DNA from: Calditrichia bacterium
GTDB taxonomy: Bacteria; Calditrichota; Calditrichia; JAJRVZ01
NCBI GenBank assembly: GCA_030634505.1
Contig: DAOWAQ010000104.1
Coordinates: 1 to 6,966, forward strand
Direction of reading: 5' to 3'
Length of the DNA: 6,966 nt
Shown: positions 6,055 through 6,966 of the stretch, in pieces
Layout of the letters: the number at the start of each line of letters is the position of its first letter
How positions within the stretch are numbered: the stretch's first letter is position 1
Translations under genes and position numbers: made by a program
The notes under the pieces: model-generated
Seen by the model: the letters and a program-made list of their open reading frames with translations, nothing else
The model's database searches: none
What the model was told of the DNA's origin: nothing

Positions 6055-6897
6055 ATGATAAAAATTGTACCTATATTCTTTTTCGTTCTATTAATTGCTT
6101 GTAACACCAGTAATCTCACTTTTGATATTCAAAATCTCAACGGGAACGAGATAGCGGTTCTGGGTCACCGTGGAATGGGCAAAAACCATAAGTACCCTGG
6201 TAACACTTTCGAGTCAATTTTTACAGCATTGAACCTGGGCGCCAACGGATCAGAGATGGATGTACAGGTCACAAAAGATAGTGTACTGGTGATCTACCAC
6301 AATAAGGATCTGAGCAGCTTGACAGATTGCGAAGGCAGAGTTAAAGACTTCAACTGGTCGGAGTTGGACGGCTGTATCTATACGACTAAAGATGGATGTT
6401 GCTACCCCGTCATCACTGTTGACGAACTGTTCAGCAGGATACCTGAAGTTCAGCACTATTATTTCTCATTCGACTGCAAATTAAATTATGGAGACGAAGA
6501 CACTTCTGCCTACTTGCTGAAGTTCGTCTATGCTGTAAATAAGGTTATCGATGACCACAACATGCATAACAAGGTAATGATAGAAACGGGCAATCGGCAA
6601 CTTCATCAGCAGCTCAAGGCTGATGAAGTCCAAGTACTGCAATTTATTACAGGTACCGGTATTACTGATGGCATTCGTATTGCCAGGGAATTGGACTTGT
6701 ACGGTATCGGCATTGGATCGTCGATCACTCGTAAGGATATCGAATTGGCGCATAGCAATGACCTGCGGGTTATGACATGGATTCCCAAATCGAAGTGGGC
6801 CAACGTGAAAGTTATCCGTAAAAATCCTGATTTCATTCAAACTGCGAAGTTGGACCATATGGTACAACTTTTGAGTAAATCCAGGCCTGTTATTTAA
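6055..6897 (+). CDS. Glycerophosphodiester phosphodiesterase, lipoprotein (GDPD family)
   Basis: A 280-residue GDPD-family TIM-barrel enzyme that would release glycerol-3-phosphate from glycerophosphodiesters in the periplasm or at a membrane surface. Seen: lipoprotein signal peptide with lipobox LIAC (lipidated Cys C16); the first catalytic His in GHRGMG (H38-R39); metal ligands in SEMDVQVTKD (E67, D69); second catalytic His in YHNKDL (H82); and a probable third metal ligand in FDCK (D140, usually Glu in E-x-K). Departures from consensus: PGNT for PENT and H-N for H-D. Five Cys (92, 107, 115, 116, 141) in the exported domain may form disulfides. ATG at 6055 is supported by the signal peptide, though no clear Shine-Dalgarno precedes it. 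It lies 62 bases after the LtaS-like gene, so co-transcription is plausible. Its GC content is visibly higher than that gene's, hinting at a different origin. Confidence 0.9.
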   Translation: MIKIVPIFFFVLLIACNTSNLTFDIQNLNGNEIAVLGHRGMGKNHKYPGNTFESIFTALNLGANGSEMDVQVTKDSVLVIYHNKDLSSLTDCEGRVKDFNWSELDGCIYTTKDGCCYPVITVDELFSRIPEVQHYYFSFDCKLNYGDEDTSAYLLKFVYAVNKVIDDHNMHNKVMIETGNRQLHQQLKADEVQVLQFITGTGITDGIRIARELDLYGIGIGSSITRKDIELAHSNDLRVMTWIPKSKWANVKVIRKNPDFIQTAKLDHMVQLLSKSRPVI

Positions 6898-6966
6898 TAT
6901 GGATTACTTGACAAAATGAGCAACAAGTAGCACAGTTAGAACACACTTTATAAATTCCTCTTCGTA

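Noticed and set aside
6481..6867. 128-codon minus-strand open frame opposite the phosphodiesterase gene
   Set aside because: It is antisense to a clear GDPD gene with intact motifs; its translation shows no recognisable domain. The same applies to the shorter antisense frames at 6250-6456, 6606-6836, 1657-1887 and 2028-2219.

Overview
The window suggests a moderately AT-rich, probably Gram-negative bacterium. It carries an exported lipoprotein, a Gram-negative-type LtaS/MdoB-like membrane enzyme, and Shine-Dalgarno sites before several genes. An FCB-group lineage (Bacteroidota, Marinimicrobia and relatives) would fit the style of the proteins, but this is a guess; no marker gene is present.

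Left half (1 to about 3640, all on the minus strand): a catabolic operon read right to left. It runs mmsA (CoA-acylating malonate/methylmalonate semialdehyde dehydrogenase), then an NCS2/NAT nucleobase permease strikingly like animal SLC23 transporters, then hydA (dihydropyrimidinase, cut by the left edge). Together these cover uptake, ring opening and the last acyl-CoA-forming step of reductive uracil/thymine breakdown. The missing middle steps (dihydropyrimidine dehydrogenase, beta-ureidopropionase, aminotransferase) probably lie beyond the left edge. The first two genes have unusual starts. mmsA has no ATG, GTG or TTG in the right place and appears to start at an ATC codon behind a perfect Shine-Dalgarno. 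The permease starts at TTG behind a hairpin that spans the mmsA stop codon.

Middle (3446 to 4030): a divergent, very AT-rich intergenic region of about 585 bases. It holds a likely sigma70-type promoter for the mmsA operon, several inverted repeats and a possible promoter for the rightward genes. I see no convincing gene in it.

Right half (4031 to 6897, plus strand): a five-TM LTA-synthase-like alkaline-phosphatase-superfamily enzyme, followed 62 bases later by a lipoprotein glycerophosphodiester phosphodiesterase. One could add phosphoglycerol-type groups to an envelope polymer and the other could hydrolyse glycerophosphodiesters, so they may form an envelope-modification pair. Their base composition differs clearly (AT-rich first gene, much more GC in the second), so they may have different histories.

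Most of the window is recognisable biology. The points most worth a second look are the ATC start of mmsA, the SLC23-like permease in a pyrimidine operon, and the synthase/phosphodiesterase pair.
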